Notes: a model not told the origin generated them from the letters alone. Positions 41,548 through 50,846 are shown, numbered from the stretch's first letter. The stretch: DNA of 64,000 nucleotides from JACVRN01 sp035276685 (GCA_035276685.1 DATELK010000088.1:14798-78797), one strand, 5' to 3'. Program-made: numbers and translations.

Positions 41548-43206
41548 GTGGTAGAAAGCGAACAAGGGGTTATCAACGAAGGCGCTGTGAAGGCTCCGTC
41601 CGCGTGGAGTCCGCTCTCTATCGCGCTCTTTCGCTCCCTCTGGCTGGCTGCCGTCGCCTCGAACATAGGGACGTGGATGCACAACGTCGGCGCGGACTGG
41701 CTGATGACCACTCTGGCTCCGACTCCCATCATGGTCAGCCTGATGCAGACGGCTGAGAACGCGCCGCTCTTTCTGCTGGCCCTGCCTGCCGGAGCGCTCG
41801 CAGATATTGTTGACCGCCGCCGCCTGCTCATCTACACGCAGTCCTGGATGCTGGTCTCAGCCGTCGCGCTGGCTGTGCTGACGCTCTTAGGACTGACGAC
41901 TCCTACGGTCTTACTGCTGCTTATCTTCTCGCTCGGCCTTGGCTCTGCGCTGAACGCTCCCGCGTGGCAGGCCATAATTCCGGAGCTTGTGCCGCGCTCT
42001 GAAGTCCCCGGCGCGGTGGCTCTCAACAGCGTCGCTTTCAACATCGCGCGCGCCGTAGGCCCGGCTCTGGGAGGTCTCATCGTTGCCGCCACGGGCTCCT
42101 GGGCGGTCTTCCTGCTGAACTCGCTCTCGTTCATAGGCGTCCTGATAGTCCTCAAGCGCTGGCGGCGCTCTCCCGTTGAAAGCGTCTCTCCGGCCGAGAG
42201 GATTGTGGGGGGTATGCGCGCAGGCGTCCGCTACGTGCGTCACGAGCCTGACCTGCGAGCCGTGCTAGTGCGCGCGGGCGTCTTCGTCAGCTGCGCGAGC
42301 GCGCTCTGGGCCATGCTCCCGCTCGTGGCGCGCCAGCAACTCGGCTTAGGCGCGCTCGGTTACGGCACTCTTTTAGGAGGCCTCGGCGCTGGCGCTATCC
42401 TCGGCGCGGTTGTCCTGCCGACGCTGCGGCGCACAATCTCAAACAATCTTTTAATCATCTGCGGCACGCTCGTCTTTGCAGCGGTCACGGCCACGCTTGC
42501 CACTATTCGTATCTTTCCGCTGCTCTGTGCGGTGATGGTCTTCGGCGGAGTCGCGTGGATGGCGCTGATGTCCAGCTTTAACGTCAGCGTGCAGTCTGTC
42601 GTTCCCGCGTGGGTGCGGGCACGCGCTCTGGCAATTTACCTGCTGGTCTTCTTCGGCGGGATGGCTCTGGGCAGCGCGCTGTGGGGCGCGCTAGCCTCAA
42701 GGACAGGCATCTCCGCGGCGCTGCTTTACGCGGCGGGAGCTTTGATAGCAGGACTTGCCGCAGCCTATTTCTTCCCGCTCAGAGCCGACGAAGAGCTTGA
42801 CCTTGAGCCGTCGCTGCACTGGACAGACCCGACCATAGTCACAGAGCCGAATCCTCAGGACGGCCCCGTGCTGGTGACTGTCGATTACATCGTTGACACG
42901 GAGCGCGCCGCCGAGTTTGTAGAGGCCATGCGCGAGGTGAAAAGAATCCTCAGGCGTGACGGCGCAACTCGCTGGGGCTTATTCGCAGACCCCGCTCGTC
43001 CGGGCCACTATCTCGAAACCTTCCTTGTCGAATCGTGGGCGGAGCACATGCGCCAGCACGCTCGCGTCACAAGAGAAGACCGCGTCGCACAGGATCACGC
43101 GCGCTCATTCCACGTAGGCGAGTCTGCGCCCGTCGTGACTCATCTGATAGCGCAGGACTTCTCGAAAAACAGAGCAGGCAGAACGAGAGTCGCGGGCCTG
43201 CTTTGA
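41548..43206 (+). CDS. MFS exporter fused to antibiotic-biosynthesis-monooxygenase-like domain
   Basis: 552 residues. The first ~415 are a 12-helix MFS of the enterobactin-exporter/MFS_3 type (A-S-N-I-G-T-W-M-H-N-V-G-A-D-W-L-M). The last ~110 residues (V-T-V-D-Y-I-V-D-T-E-R-A-A-E-F, then L-E-T-F-L-V-E-S-W-A-E-H-M-R-Q-H) resemble a ferredoxin-like ABM/dimeric alpha-beta barrel domain on the cytoplasmic side. GTG 41548 lies 18 nt after the thioredoxin-like stop, so the two are likely cotranscribed. Substrate unknown. Confidence 0.85.
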   Translation: MVESEQGVINEGAVKAPSAWSPLSIALFRSLWLAAVASNIGTWMHNVGADWLMTTLAPTPIMVSLMQTAENAPLFLLALPAGALADIVDRRRLLIYTQSWMLVSAVALAVLTLLGLTTPTVLLLLIFSLGLGSALNAPAWQAIIPELVPRSEVPGAVALNSVAFNIARAVGPALGGLIVAATGSWAVFLLNSLSFIGVLIVLKRWRRSPVESVSPAERIVGGMRAGVRYVRHEPDLRAVLVRAGVFVSCASALWAMLPLVARQQLGLGALGYGTLLGGLGAGAILGAVVLPTLRRTISNNLLIICGTLVFAAVTATLATIRIFPLLCAVMVFGGVAWMALMSSFNVSVQSVVPAWVRARALAIYLLVFFGGMALGSALWGALASRTGISAALLYAAGALIAGLAAAYFFPLRADEELDLEPSLHWTDPTIVTEPNPQDGPVLVTVDYIVDTERAAEFVEAMREVKRILRRDGATRWGLFADPARPGHYLETFLVESWAEHMRQHARVTREDRVAQDHARSFHVGESAPVVTHLIAQDFSKNRAGRTRVAGLL

Positions 43207-43224
43207 GGTATGGCAAGCCGCGCC

Positions 43225-44217
43225 TCAAGCCTGAAGCTTAGACAGCACCGCGTCCTCCGCCTCGTAGTTGAAGTCATCTTCGTTCACCTTCTCCGGCGGA
43301 TTCTCTCGCTCCCACTCGATAGTACGTCGCAACGCTTCGTCAAACGGGACGACTTCACTGTAGCCAAGCTCGCGGCGAATCCTGCCTGAGTCAACAACGT
43401 ACTGCTGGCTCAAATCAAAAGCATCGCTGCGTAAATTCTGCGGCAACTGCTCGTCGGGTAAAGCCATGACCTCGCCCTGCCAGCCTGTGATGCGCGCTAT
43501 CTCTCGCACCCACTCTGCTTCGGAAAGAGTCTTCTCATAAGCCACGTTGTAAATTCTTCCAGCCGCGCGCTCGTTCACGACAGCCAGCGCAATAGCATGT
43601 GCCATGTCCTCTACGTAGCCGCGCGACCATCGCCACCGTGCGTAAGCTTCGTCGAGCAGTATGGCCGGGCGATTGTCATCCATTCGCTTGACGTACTCGA
43701 AAAGACGATGCTGCCGGTCTCCCGGCCCGTGCGTGGCTGGCAGGCGCAGGATGGTGGCTCTCAAATCCTTGTCCTCCATGACGGCGCGCTCGACGGCGGT
43801 CTTGTTGTAGCTGAGACCGTCTCTGGATAGCTGCTCGCGCAAAGGGGAGTCTTCTGTAAGAGGCACCGGGTCGGGCTCGCCGGGCTCCGTGCGCCATATG
43901 CGGCCGAATGCCCTGTAGACATCCTGGCTGCTGATTACGACTACACGACGGGCCACACCCTTGAATGCTTTTACACGCCCGGCGTCCTCTTCACGAAAGG
44001 GCACCATGTCCAGCACGACTTCCGCGCCGAGCGCGCGAAGGGAATCTACGTAATCGGCGAAGCCCGTGAAGTCGCCGTGAACGTGGCGCACGCGGGACGG
44101 CAAAGCGGCCTCGGTTTCGCCTCTATGAAAGACGGTCACGTCATGGCCCCGCAGCGCAAGCTCTCTGACTACGTAAGGCCCTACGAATCTGGTGCCGCCC
44201 AGTATAAGAATCTTCAT
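43225..44217 (-). CDS. NAD-dependent epimerase/dehydratase-like extended SDR
   Basis: 330 residues. The N-terminus M-K-I-L-I-L-G-G-T-R-F-V-G-P-Y-V is an NAD(P)-binding G-x-x-x-x-x-G motif of the atypical SDR/CSP41-like type. Y-N-K-T-A-V-E-R supplies the Tyr and Lys-like region. It may act on a nucleotide sugar, or be a non-catalytic nucleotide-binding protein as for CSP41 relatives. It lies 50 nt downstream of the second ABC transporter on the same strand; cotranscription is possible but a functional link is unproven. Confidence 0.82.
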   Translation of the reverse strand: MKILILGGTRFVGPYVVRELALRGHDVTVFHRGETEAALPSRVRHVHGDFTGFADYVDSLRALGAEVVLDMVPFREEDAGRVKAFKGVARRVVVISSQDVYRAFGRIWRTEPGEPDPVPLTEDSPLREQLSRDGLSYNKTAVERAVMEDKDLRATILRLPATHGPGDRQHRLFEYVKRMDDNRPAILLDEAYARWRWSRGYVEDMAHAIALAVVNERAAGRIYNVAYEKTLSEAEWVREIARITGWQGEVMALPDEQLPQNLRSDAFDLSQQYVVDSGRIRRELGYSEVVPFDEALRRTIEWERENPPEKVNEDDFNYEAEDAVLSKLQA

Positions 44218-44267
44218 GCTGGTTTAAGTATAACCCGCCCGCTACCGCAGGCGGTACTGGCTTGTTT

Positions 44268-46409
44268 TCACGGGTGAGCTATGACGACTAACGTGCAGGC
44301 TCTTTGGAGGACGCATTCGAGGCACTGGCGCATGGTCTCTGGGTCGAGCGCGCCGAAGCTTTCATCCAACACAATCAGGTCTGCTCCCTGAAGCAGTGTG
44401 CGCGCGATGTATAGGCGGCTGCGCTCGCCGTGCGAAAGCTGCCATCCCATCTCGCCTACCATCTGCGAAAGCCCTGCGGGCATGCGGTTGATGAGGTCGC
44501 CGAGCGCAAGCTCTCTGCAAATCTCTTCGGCATCTTTTAAGTCCTGCGCTTCGGGCGGCCATCCTCTGCCCATCAGCAGGTTGAAGGCGAACGTCCCCAT
44601 GAAGACGTGGTTTTCATGGAACTGCGGCGCGCTGGCTACTCTCTTTCGCCAGCCTTCCGGCCCGAGCACTCCTCTATCCATGCCGCTCAGAAGCAGCAGT
44701 CCCGAGACGGGAGAGCGCAGGCCCGCCAGTATTGAGCCGAGCGTGGATTTGCCTCCGCCCGAATCGCCCACAAGCAGGAGCCTCTCGCCGGAATAAATCT
44801 GGACGCTACATTGTTGCAGCACGGGCTCGGCTCTACCGGGATAACGGAAGACAAGGTCGTGAGCTTCTATCACGACCTGTCTTCTTTGAGACTCTGCGTC
44901 CACGGGTCGAAGCTCAAGGTCAAAGGTGGGGAGCGCGGGATACTCGGAGCGGCGCGCGGCCTTAAAGATTGGCGCGACCTGCTTCCACGCAATCGCCGCC
45001 CCGACAAGTTGCGAAAGCACCGACGCCAGTCTTTGCAGCGCGCGATAGGCAAGCAGAATCCCACCGAGGCTTATCGCCAGCGCCGTAGGCGACGAGCCGC
45101 CGACAGACACGAAGGCCGGAGCAAGGCCAAGGAATCCCACGACGAGCCAGCCGCGCGGCAGGATAGACTGCATGACCGTAGCCCTGTCCATGCCCTTTGA
45201 AATATCCAGGTAACGCTCGACCGTCTGGTCTTCTCCTTCGTGCCACGACTCGGGCGCTTCCTGCGCTATGCGCGTGCGGTGGCCTATCATCCTCTCTACA
45301 AGCTCGTGAGTCATGGAGAGGCGCGTCTCAGTCCATCGCCCGCGTTGTTTGAAGGAGAGCCAGCCGCTCAGAAAGGTGAGCGCGACCCAGCCCACGAGGA
45401 ATAGCAGATGAAAGCCGCCGCCAGCGCCCGCGTAGAGGACTACGGCTGCCATCGTCAGCTCTATGAAGGCGAAGAGGCCCAGGAAGCCGCTGCTTAAGGC
45501 GAGCGATTCCACGGCACCCGACTCGATGACCCTTCCGAAGAGCTGGCCCACTCCCTGACGCCGTATGTCTTCCGCATCGAGCCTCAAGGCTCCGTACATC
45601 AGCCGCCGCTTGATGCTCGCGCCAGCCTCTACCGCGAGCATGCCCGACGACCACGTAGCCGCGAGCCTCAGAGGAATCATAGTCAGCAACAGAAGTCCCC
45701 AGGCCCAGAGCCAGCCGCTATCAACGCGCCCCTGAAAGGCTGCGCGCCCGACTATTGACCACGAGAGCAGCAGCAGCGCGTACTGAAGAGTGTGAGAGAT
45801 GGTCAGCACCAGCAGACGGCGCGGAAGCCGCTGACGCCGCATCTGCTGCCAGTAGCTTCTGCCGGGCGAAAGCCGCAGCAGCCAGCAGCCGCCTATCCTC
45901 ACGCTGCTGAGCCTCTCGCGCAGGATGGCCTCTCGCGCACGGCTGCGCCTTCGCCGCGCCACACCAGCCTTCAAGAGCATCCCGTCAACTTCAGGGACAA
46001 GCGGCGCTTCTATCCTTTGACACACGGCGTCGCGCACAGTCTCTCTGTTTACGCGCCTGATGGTCAGGTCAGGCGCGAGAAGCCGCACGCGCTTGCGGCC
46101 CGTCCCGTAGAGAAGCAGAAAGCGCGGCTCGCCGTCTGAGGGAAGTTTGAGCAGCGCCGGGGCCGCGCCGCTTATCAGTTGACCAACCTCCGAATAAGGC
46201 GCTCCCACATGCTCGGCCTCCATCCCGAGCCAGCTCGCGGCCCCTTCAATCCATCGTCCCGTAGCGCCCTCTTCACCACGCAGCACCAGCTCGGGCGGAG
46301 AAGGCAGCTCGACCGCACGCGAAGATAGATTGCTCTTTCGAGCGAGCGATTCAAGAGCATCGCCCAGACGCGACGCGGGCCATGACATTTCAGTGACAGG
46401 AGCTTTCAT
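44268..46409 (-). CDS. NHLM-type ABC transporter without peptidase (second transporter subunit)
   Basis: 713 residues. About 190 N-terminal residues lack a C39 domain, a six-helix exporter membrane domain follows, and the C-terminus is an ABC domain with G-D-S-G-G-G-K-S-T (Walker A), L-S-H-G-E-R-S-R (signature, variant of LSGGQ), L-I-V-L-D-E-S-F (Walker B) and V-V-I-A-H-P (H-loop). It ends right after the H-loop. This matches the partner of the peptidase-containing transporter in NHLM peptide-export systems, where two ABC proteins and an HlyD protein occur together. It probably heterodimerises with the product of the next gene upstream (46455-49229). Confidence 0.85.
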   Translation of the reverse strand: MKAPVTEMSWPASRLGDALESLARKSNLSSRAVELPSPPELVLRGEEGATGRWIEGAASWLGMEAEHVGAPYSEVGQLISGAAPALLKLPSDGEPRFLLLYGTGRKRVRLLAPDLTIRRVNRETVRDAVCQRIEAPLVPEVDGMLLKAGVARRRRSRAREAILRERLSSVRIGGCWLLRLSPGRSYWQQMRRQRLPRRLLVLTISHTLQYALLLLSWSIVGRAAFQGRVDSGWLWAWGLLLLTMIPLRLAATWSSGMLAVEAGASIKRRLMYGALRLDAEDIRRQGVGQLFGRVIESGAVESLALSSGFLGLFAFIELTMAAVVLYAGAGGGFHLLFLVGWVALTFLSGWLSFKQRGRWTETRLSMTHELVERMIGHRTRIAQEAPESWHEGEDQTVERYLDISKGMDRATVMQSILPRGWLVVGFLGLAPAFVSVGGSSPTALAISLGGILLAYRALQRLASVLSQLVGAAIAWKQVAPIFKAARRSEYPALPTFDLELRPVDAESQRRQVVIEAHDLVFRYPGRAEPVLQQCSVQIYSGERLLLVGDSGGGKSTLGSILAGLRSPVSGLLLLSGMDRGVLGPEGWRKRVASAPQFHENHVFMGTFAFNLLMGRGWPPEAQDLKDAEEICRELALGDLINRMPAGLSQMVGEMGWQLSHGERSRLYIARTLLQGADLIVLDESFGALDPETMRQCLECVLQRACTLVVIAHP

Positions 46410-46419
46410 AAAGGAAAGA

Positions 46420-46509
46420 ATTAACAGGGATGGACAGGATGAACAGGATAAAGATTAAGAAGAAGCAAGCTCTTCTCTTTTATCCTGCTCATTCTGTCCA
46501 TCCTGTTTG
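46420..46509. repeat. Dispersed ACAGGAT palindromic repeat, copy 2 (overlaps a gene end)
   Basis: TTAACAGGGATGGACAGGAT, GAACAGGATAAA, a CTTCTC spacer and TATCCTGCTCATTCTGTCCA form an imperfect hairpin like those at 32603 and 56449. The element spans the stop codon of the peptidase transporter (TAA at 46455-46457), so its right half is translated as the Gln/Asp/Lys-rich C-terminus of that protein. Confidence 0.85.
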
Positions 46510-49229
46510 AATCCGTTATCTCTCTGCACAAGCCTTCCGCGCTCAAGGTGCAGGCGACGCCAGTCGGCCCCGGCCCATAAGCTCTGAAGGACTGTCTCTT
46601 CCGCTTCGAGCAGTTTTCCGTAGCGCGACTCTGCGCGCTGAAGAAGCTCACAGGGCGCTCCGTCTTCGACTATCCGGCCTCCTTCCATGACCAGCACTCG
46701 CTCGAAGGCGGTGGTCTCGGAAACGTCGTGGCTGATGCAGATGATGGTCGCGTCTCGCCACATGCGGCGGGCGCGCTCAAGGAACTCGCTTCTCTTGCGT
46801 CGAGTCAATCCGCGAAAGGGCTCGTCCAGAATCACAAGACGCGCGCGTGAGCGAAGCACGGCCCGCCCGAACCTGACGCGCTGGCCTTCTCCGCCTGAGA
46901 GGAGGGCTCCGCCTTCTCCGAGCGGCGTCTGCAAAGTCTCCGGCAGGTTCTCAAGCACTAGCCGCAGGTCTGCCTCTTCTATCACCTGTCCGAGCGGCAC
47001 CGTGGGATTCTCCGGCGCTCCGTAATGAAGGTTCTCGTAGAAGGAGCGATTCCAGAGCTGAACGGACGGGTCAACCCACGCGGTCACGCGGCGCAGTTCG
47101 TTCAGGCAATCCGCGTCAAGCGGCGCGCCGTCAACTAGAGCCTGCCCGGAGGCGGGGCGATGCCAGCCGAGCAGAAGACCTACAAGACTGGACTTGCCCG
47201 CGCCGGATGGGCCAACTATGGCGACGTGGCTTCCGGCCTCTACGGCGAGGTCTACGTCCTCAAGAATCGTGTGCCCTGCGGCGCGCACGCTCAGCCGCTC
47301 AAGCTGGATTGCGACTCCCTTGACGACGCGTTGAGGCGCGGCTTTCATCTCTACTGCTGCGCCTTCCGCATACGCATCTTCGGGCGCTCCCAATGGCTCA
47401 AGCAGCCTCAGCGTCACGTTGCGAAACGATGGATACTGTCGCGACAGGAGAGCTATCTCCTGACCCAGCAGAGGCAGGTTGAGCGTCCAGTACATCAAGA
47501 GCAGCACGCCGCCCGCGTCGCTCGCGCGTCCCAGGTAATTCAGGACGAGCAGCACAACCAGACCGAGGCTCAGCAATGATTGAATCCCTTCCGTTGAGAC
47601 CACGGCGCGTTGAAGCGCGCTGCCCGCTCTGGCCCAGTCAACGAGCATCCCTTCGTGCTCGCGCCGTATGGCCTTCTCAGCCCCGTGCGTGAGTACAGTC
47701 GTCAGGCCTAGCAGCGCGTCAAGGTAGAAGCAGGTCAGGGAGCCCGCGAAGCTTCTTAAGCGAAGGTCTCGCTCGGCTATGGGCTTTTGAAGCAGCACGG
47801 GCAAAGCTATGGCTAAAGTGGCGGCGAGGATGGCAAGGGGCGCGCTTGACGGGTCAAGCCAGATGATTCCGCAGACGGTAACGGTAAGCTCCATCACTGC
47901 GCGAATCAGTTGACCGCCCAGGCCCGGCAGCATGCGTATGGAATGAACGCTGTGGCTGCGCTCTGCCATGTCCGAAGTCGGGCGGCTCTGAAAATACTTG
48001 TCGCCGAGGCGAGGAATCTTTTCAAGGAAGGCGAGGCGCAGACGGATTTCCAGACGCCGCCCCAGACGATAAAGCCCCGAGGCGGTCGAAAGCTCTATGA
48101 AGAGAATCGCGGTGATAAAGACGAGCAGCGCGATGATGGCCGCGAATCGCTGCTCTACTAAATTCAGCTGCCGGTGAAGGTCAAGTAGGCCGCGAAACAA
48201 GACGGCTTCAAGGACTCCGCCCGTCGCCGCCACGGCAAGCCCTAAACAGATAGCGCCGGGAGAGAGCAGTCCGTCTGCGGCCAGCATCTTCACAAGCTCA
48301 CGGCCCGCCCTCTTAGGCTTCTCATTAAGCGCCGCGACAAGCTCCGGGCACAAAGCAGACGAGTCCGCCTGTTCCGCCACGTCTTTTGACTCCAGGCTTT
48401 TCTTTCGTCGTCGTCCTCGCACGCGCACCAGCACAGCGCCGCGCATCAGAAGATTCTCTTCTTTGCCCGAGCCAGTTGAATAAGGGCGAACCAGCCAGTA
48501 AGACTGCGGGATGGTTTGATAGGAGCCAGCGGGCTCTTCCAATGCCTGCTCAAATAGTAGCTGAAGGACTCGCCCTGCCTGTCTGCCTGCGGCGAGCCCG
48601 CGAGCGCGAACGATTGCCGTGACCATTCGCGTTGCCGCGTCAAGCGTTGCCAGCCCGCGCCACTCCTTGTCCGACGTGGCTCTTTCAACCAGTGCCTCGC
48701 TCGTCGAAGCAGAGAGCTTCAAGTCTTTCAGGCGCTGGCGAAACGTTCTGAGGAACCTGTCGGAGCCAGCCCACTTGCGCCAAGCCACGGCGAGAATCGG
48801 AGAGGTGTGAACGTAAACGTTATTGACGAACTCGTCGCGCGTCATCCAGCGCCGACCGCTCGCAGGATCCATCACCTGCACCAGACGGCCGTGCCTGCGC
48901 CACAGCACCGCGAAATGCGTGAAGCCGTTCGGCAGGCGCACGACGACGATGGCAGGCTCGATTTTGGCTTCGGACAGTAGCAGATAGTCTACGGGAAATA
49001 TCTCCTGGTCAGCGTCGAGCCCAAGCTGCTGCGCTATCTCTTCGAGCGCGTCAATAGAAGTGCCGTCAACGTCCGTCTGGCAAGCCTCTCTCAAGCGACC
49101 ATAGCTCGCAGGAATCCCGAACCCATCGAGAAGACACTTGAGCGTGGCCACGCCGCAGTCCATCTTGGAAGTCTGCACGACCTCCGGCACAAGTAGAGAG
49201 CGTCTGGTTGAAACGGAAGCGGCGCTCAT
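46455..49229 (-). CDS. NHLM-type peptidase-containing ABC transporter (C39 protease)
   Basis: 924 residues. The N-terminal C39 papain-like peptidase has an intact set: Q19, C25 (S-K-M-D-C-G-V-A-T-L), H105 (T-H-F-A-V-L-W) and D121 (V-M-D-P-A-S-G). It should cleave leader peptides after a Gly-Gly-like site during export. A ~250-residue insert separates it from the membrane domain, followed by an ABC domain with V-G-P-S-G-A-G-K-S-S, L-S-G-G-E-G-Q-R-V-R-F-G and L-V-I-L-D-E-P-F. The ATG overlaps the HlyD stop by 4 nt. Its last ~18 codons come from a dispersed repeat. Six small peptide genes lie upstream. Confidence 0.92.
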   Translation of the reverse strand: MSAASVSTRRSLLVPEVVQTSKMDCGVATLKCLLDGFGIPASYGRLREACQTDVDGTSIDALEEIAQQLGLDADQEIFPVDYLLLSEAKIEPAIVVVRLPNGFTHFAVLWRRHGRLVQVMDPASGRRWMTRDEFVNNVYVHTSPILAVAWRKWAGSDRFLRTFRQRLKDLKLSASTSEALVERATSDKEWRGLATLDAATRMVTAIVRARGLAAGRQAGRVLQLLFEQALEEPAGSYQTIPQSYWLVRPYSTGSGKEENLLMRGAVLVRVRGRRRKKSLESKDVAEQADSSALCPELVAALNEKPKRAGRELVKMLAADGLLSPGAICLGLAVAATGGVLEAVLFRGLLDLHRQLNLVEQRFAAIIALLVFITAILFIELSTASGLYRLGRRLEIRLRLAFLEKIPRLGDKYFQSRPTSDMAERSHSVHSIRMLPGLGGQLIRAVMELTVTVCGIIWLDPSSAPLAILAATLAIALPVLLQKPIAERDLRLRSFAGSLTCFYLDALLGLTTVLTHGAEKAIRREHEGMLVDWARAGSALQRAVVSTEGIQSLLSLGLVVLLVLNYLGRASDAGGVLLLMYWTLNLPLLGQEIALLSRQYPSFRNVTLRLLEPLGAPEDAYAEGAAVEMKAAPQRVVKGVAIQLERLSVRAAGHTILEDVDLAVEAGSHVAIVGPSGAGKSSLVGLLLGWHRPASGQALVDGAPLDADCLNELRRVTAWVDPSVQLWNRSFYENLHYGAPENPTVPLGQVIEEADLRLVLENLPETLQTPLGEGGALLSGGEGQRVRFGRAVLRSRARLVILDEPFRGLTRRKRSEFLERARRMWRDATIICISHDVSETTAFERVLVMEGGRIVEDGAPCELLQRAESRYGKLLEAEETVLQSLWAGADWRRLHLERGRLVQRDNGFKQDGQNEQDKREELASS

Positions 49230-50470
49230 TTAGTCTCCTGCCGTGCGTTGTCAGGCTTAGGCGCGTCCTTCTCTCTGGCGAGAAGCTTCCCCGCGACCTG
49301 TAGCAGAAGACGCGCGGGCGAGACGCGGCCAATCTCTACCTCCACGCTTCCGGGCAGACCGTGTTGAAAAGGTATGGCGGAGGAAGGCTCGCGGCTCAGG
49401 GCAAGCTCTACGCGCACCTGCCCGTCGCGCGTCTCGCTCGCTACGCTTGCGACCTGAGCAGAAATTTTTCCGTACTGTACGGGAGGGAATCCTTCCAGTT
49501 GCAACTGTGCAGGCATGCCCGGCTGTATGCGTCCCAGAGCCGCCTGCGGAAGAAAGTACGCGACCGCCTTTAACTCTCCCTGCGGGATAATCACGCCTAG
49601 CTTGTCGCCGGGACGTATGACGGCTCCGACTCTTAAGTCTGCTATCTCTCCCAGACGCCCCGAGACGGGCGCACGCACGCGGAACTGCTCGTTCTGGTAT
49701 CCGAGCCGTTTGACGGCCGCCGAGCCTGCGGCCATTTGTCCTTCCAATGATGCGGCCTGTCGATTCAGGCGCTCAAGCTTGACTCGATGCTCGCTTGCCT
49801 TGGCCTGAATGTTCGATTCGAGCCTGCTAATCTCAAGGCGAAGCGTCTCTGCCTGCGAGCGACGCCTTTGCGCTTCGGCCTTAGCCTGCCGAAGCTCCAC
49901 CTGCGCGATGATGCCCTGCTCATAAAGAAGCGTGGAGCGACGAACTTCATCCTGTGCGAGTCGAGCGCTCGACTCTGCCTCTTCGTAGCGCACGCGTGCC
50001 TCGTTCACGGCAATCTGGTCTGCCTGCTGCGAGTCGCTCTGTGCCTTCTCTTCCGCCGCTATCTCGTCGCGCAGTGCCTTCAATTGCGGCTCTATGGTGG
50101 CGAGCTTCGCGCGCTCCTCTTCACCCTGAAGACGCTGGTCTTCGGCATCAAGCTCTATGAGCACGTCGCCCGCGCGCACCTCCTGACCGACCCTGACGCG
50201 CGTCGCCACGATGCGTCCGCCCACGGCTGCCTCCAGTGGATGCGCGGCACGGTCTACTTCGAGGCGGGCCGTTTGAGTGACTTCATAAAGGGAGATGCGA
50301 GCGAAGAAGAGCCAGGAGGCCCAGGCCGCAAGGAGAATCACGCCTACGAGTGTTCCGAGGACGGTAGGCCTGAAGCTGTCCGCGACGAGCGAGCGCGTTG
50401 AGCGGGAGAAAAGGCTCAGCGCGGGCCGCCTCAGCGAAAGGCCCTGCTCGTTCTTATACGGTAAGCTCAT
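49226..50470 (-). CDS. HlyD-family membrane-fusion protein of the peptide exporter
   Basis: 414 residues. One N-terminal helix (about 36-55, V-G-V-I-L-L-A-A-W-A-S-W-L-F-F) is followed by a lipoyl half-domain (A-A-V-G-G-R-I-V-A-T-R-V-R-V-G-Q-E-V-R-A-G-D-V-L), a long coiled coil with many Glu/Ala/Arg (about 115-235), and a closing beta-barrel (V-R-A-P-V-S-G-R-L-G-E-I). It bridges the ABC transporter to an outer-membrane channel. The stop overlaps the transporter start by 4 nt. There is no evident Shine-Dalgarno at ATG 50470, and a strong hairpin lies 52-98 nt upstream. Confidence 0.9.
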   Translation of the reverse strand: MSLPYKNEQGLSLRRPALSLFSRSTRSLVADSFRPTVLGTLVGVILLAAWASWLFFARISLYEVTQTARLEVDRAAHPLEAAVGGRIVATRVRVGQEVRAGDVLIELDAEDQRLQGEEERAKLATIEPQLKALRDEIAAEEKAQSDSQQADQIAVNEARVRYEEAESSARLAQDEVRRSTLLYEQGIIAQVELRQAKAEAQRRRSQAETLRLEISRLESNIQAKASEHRVKLERLNRQAASLEGQMAAGSAAVKRLGYQNEQFRVRAPVSGRLGEIADLRVGAVIRPGDKLGVIIPQGELKAVAYFLPQAALGRIQPGMPAQLQLEGFPPVQYGKISAQVASVASETRDGQVRVELALSREPSSAIPFQHGLPGSVEVEIGRVSPARLLLQVAGKLLAREKDAPKPDNARQETK

Positions 50471-50521
50471 ATCGAATTATCGTGTCGAAGGCGAGAGCAC
50501 GATACGCTCGGCAAGATTACT

Positions 50522-50568
50522 TGATGTCGAACGGAGCCCGGCTTATAGTCAGGCTCCGTTCGACATCA
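50522..50568 (-). terminator. 17-bp perfect hairpin between peptide genes and exporter genes
   Basis: Arms 50522-50538 and 50552-50568 (TGATGTCGAACGGAGCC and its reverse complement) are perfectly complementary around a 13-nt loop. There is no T-tract downstream on the minus strand. It sits between the last peptide stop (50621) and HlyD (50470), so it may partly terminate or stabilise the 3' end of the peptide mRNA and set a high peptide-to-transporter ratio. Confidence 0.7.
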
Positions 50569-50620
50569 TCAGCGCTCCGGTATGACGACGCGGTCGCCAT
50601 ACCGGCTCTTTTCAAAGGTG

Positions 50621-50785
50621 TCAGCCACCGCCTGTAATAATTATAGGCTCCTGTGCGGGGCTGCTTGACGGAGGCGGCTGGTCTCCACCCGCCCCCGCCT
50701 TGACGTTGGTCTTGACCTTCAGGCTTCCCAAGTCCTGAGGCGGAGTCTCATGCGGCTCTTTTGTACCAACCTCTTCTTCTTTCAT
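50621..50785 (-). CDS. Putative exported peptide precursor 6
   Basis: 54 residues, ATG 50785 behind GAAAGGAAGAG. Acidic N-terminus (K-E-E-E-V-G-T-K-E), conserved core G-S-L-K-V-K-T-N-V-K-A-G, then the longest tail of the family (G-G-D-Q-P-P-P-S-S-S-P-A-Q-E-P-I-I-I-T-G-G-G). No Cys. It is the last and most divergent copy in the array and the only one with a hydrophobic C-terminus. If the C39 protease cuts after A-G or A-G-x, the product is a Pro/Ser-rich peptide of roughly 20-24 residues. Confidence 0.78.
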   Translation of the reverse strand: MKEEEVGTKEPHETPPQDLGSLKVKTNVKAGAGGDQPPPSSSPAQEPIIITGGG

Positions 50786-50846
50786 GACTCTTCCTTTCAA
50801 AGTAGGCTGCCCTGTCTCTTAATGCACAGAGCGCCTTGAGGGTTGA

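Noticed and set aside
43225..44217. Epimerase as maturation enzyme for the exported peptides
   Set aside because: Its fold is a sugar-nucleotide/CSP41-type SDR; adjacency to the ABC transporter alone does not support peptide modification.
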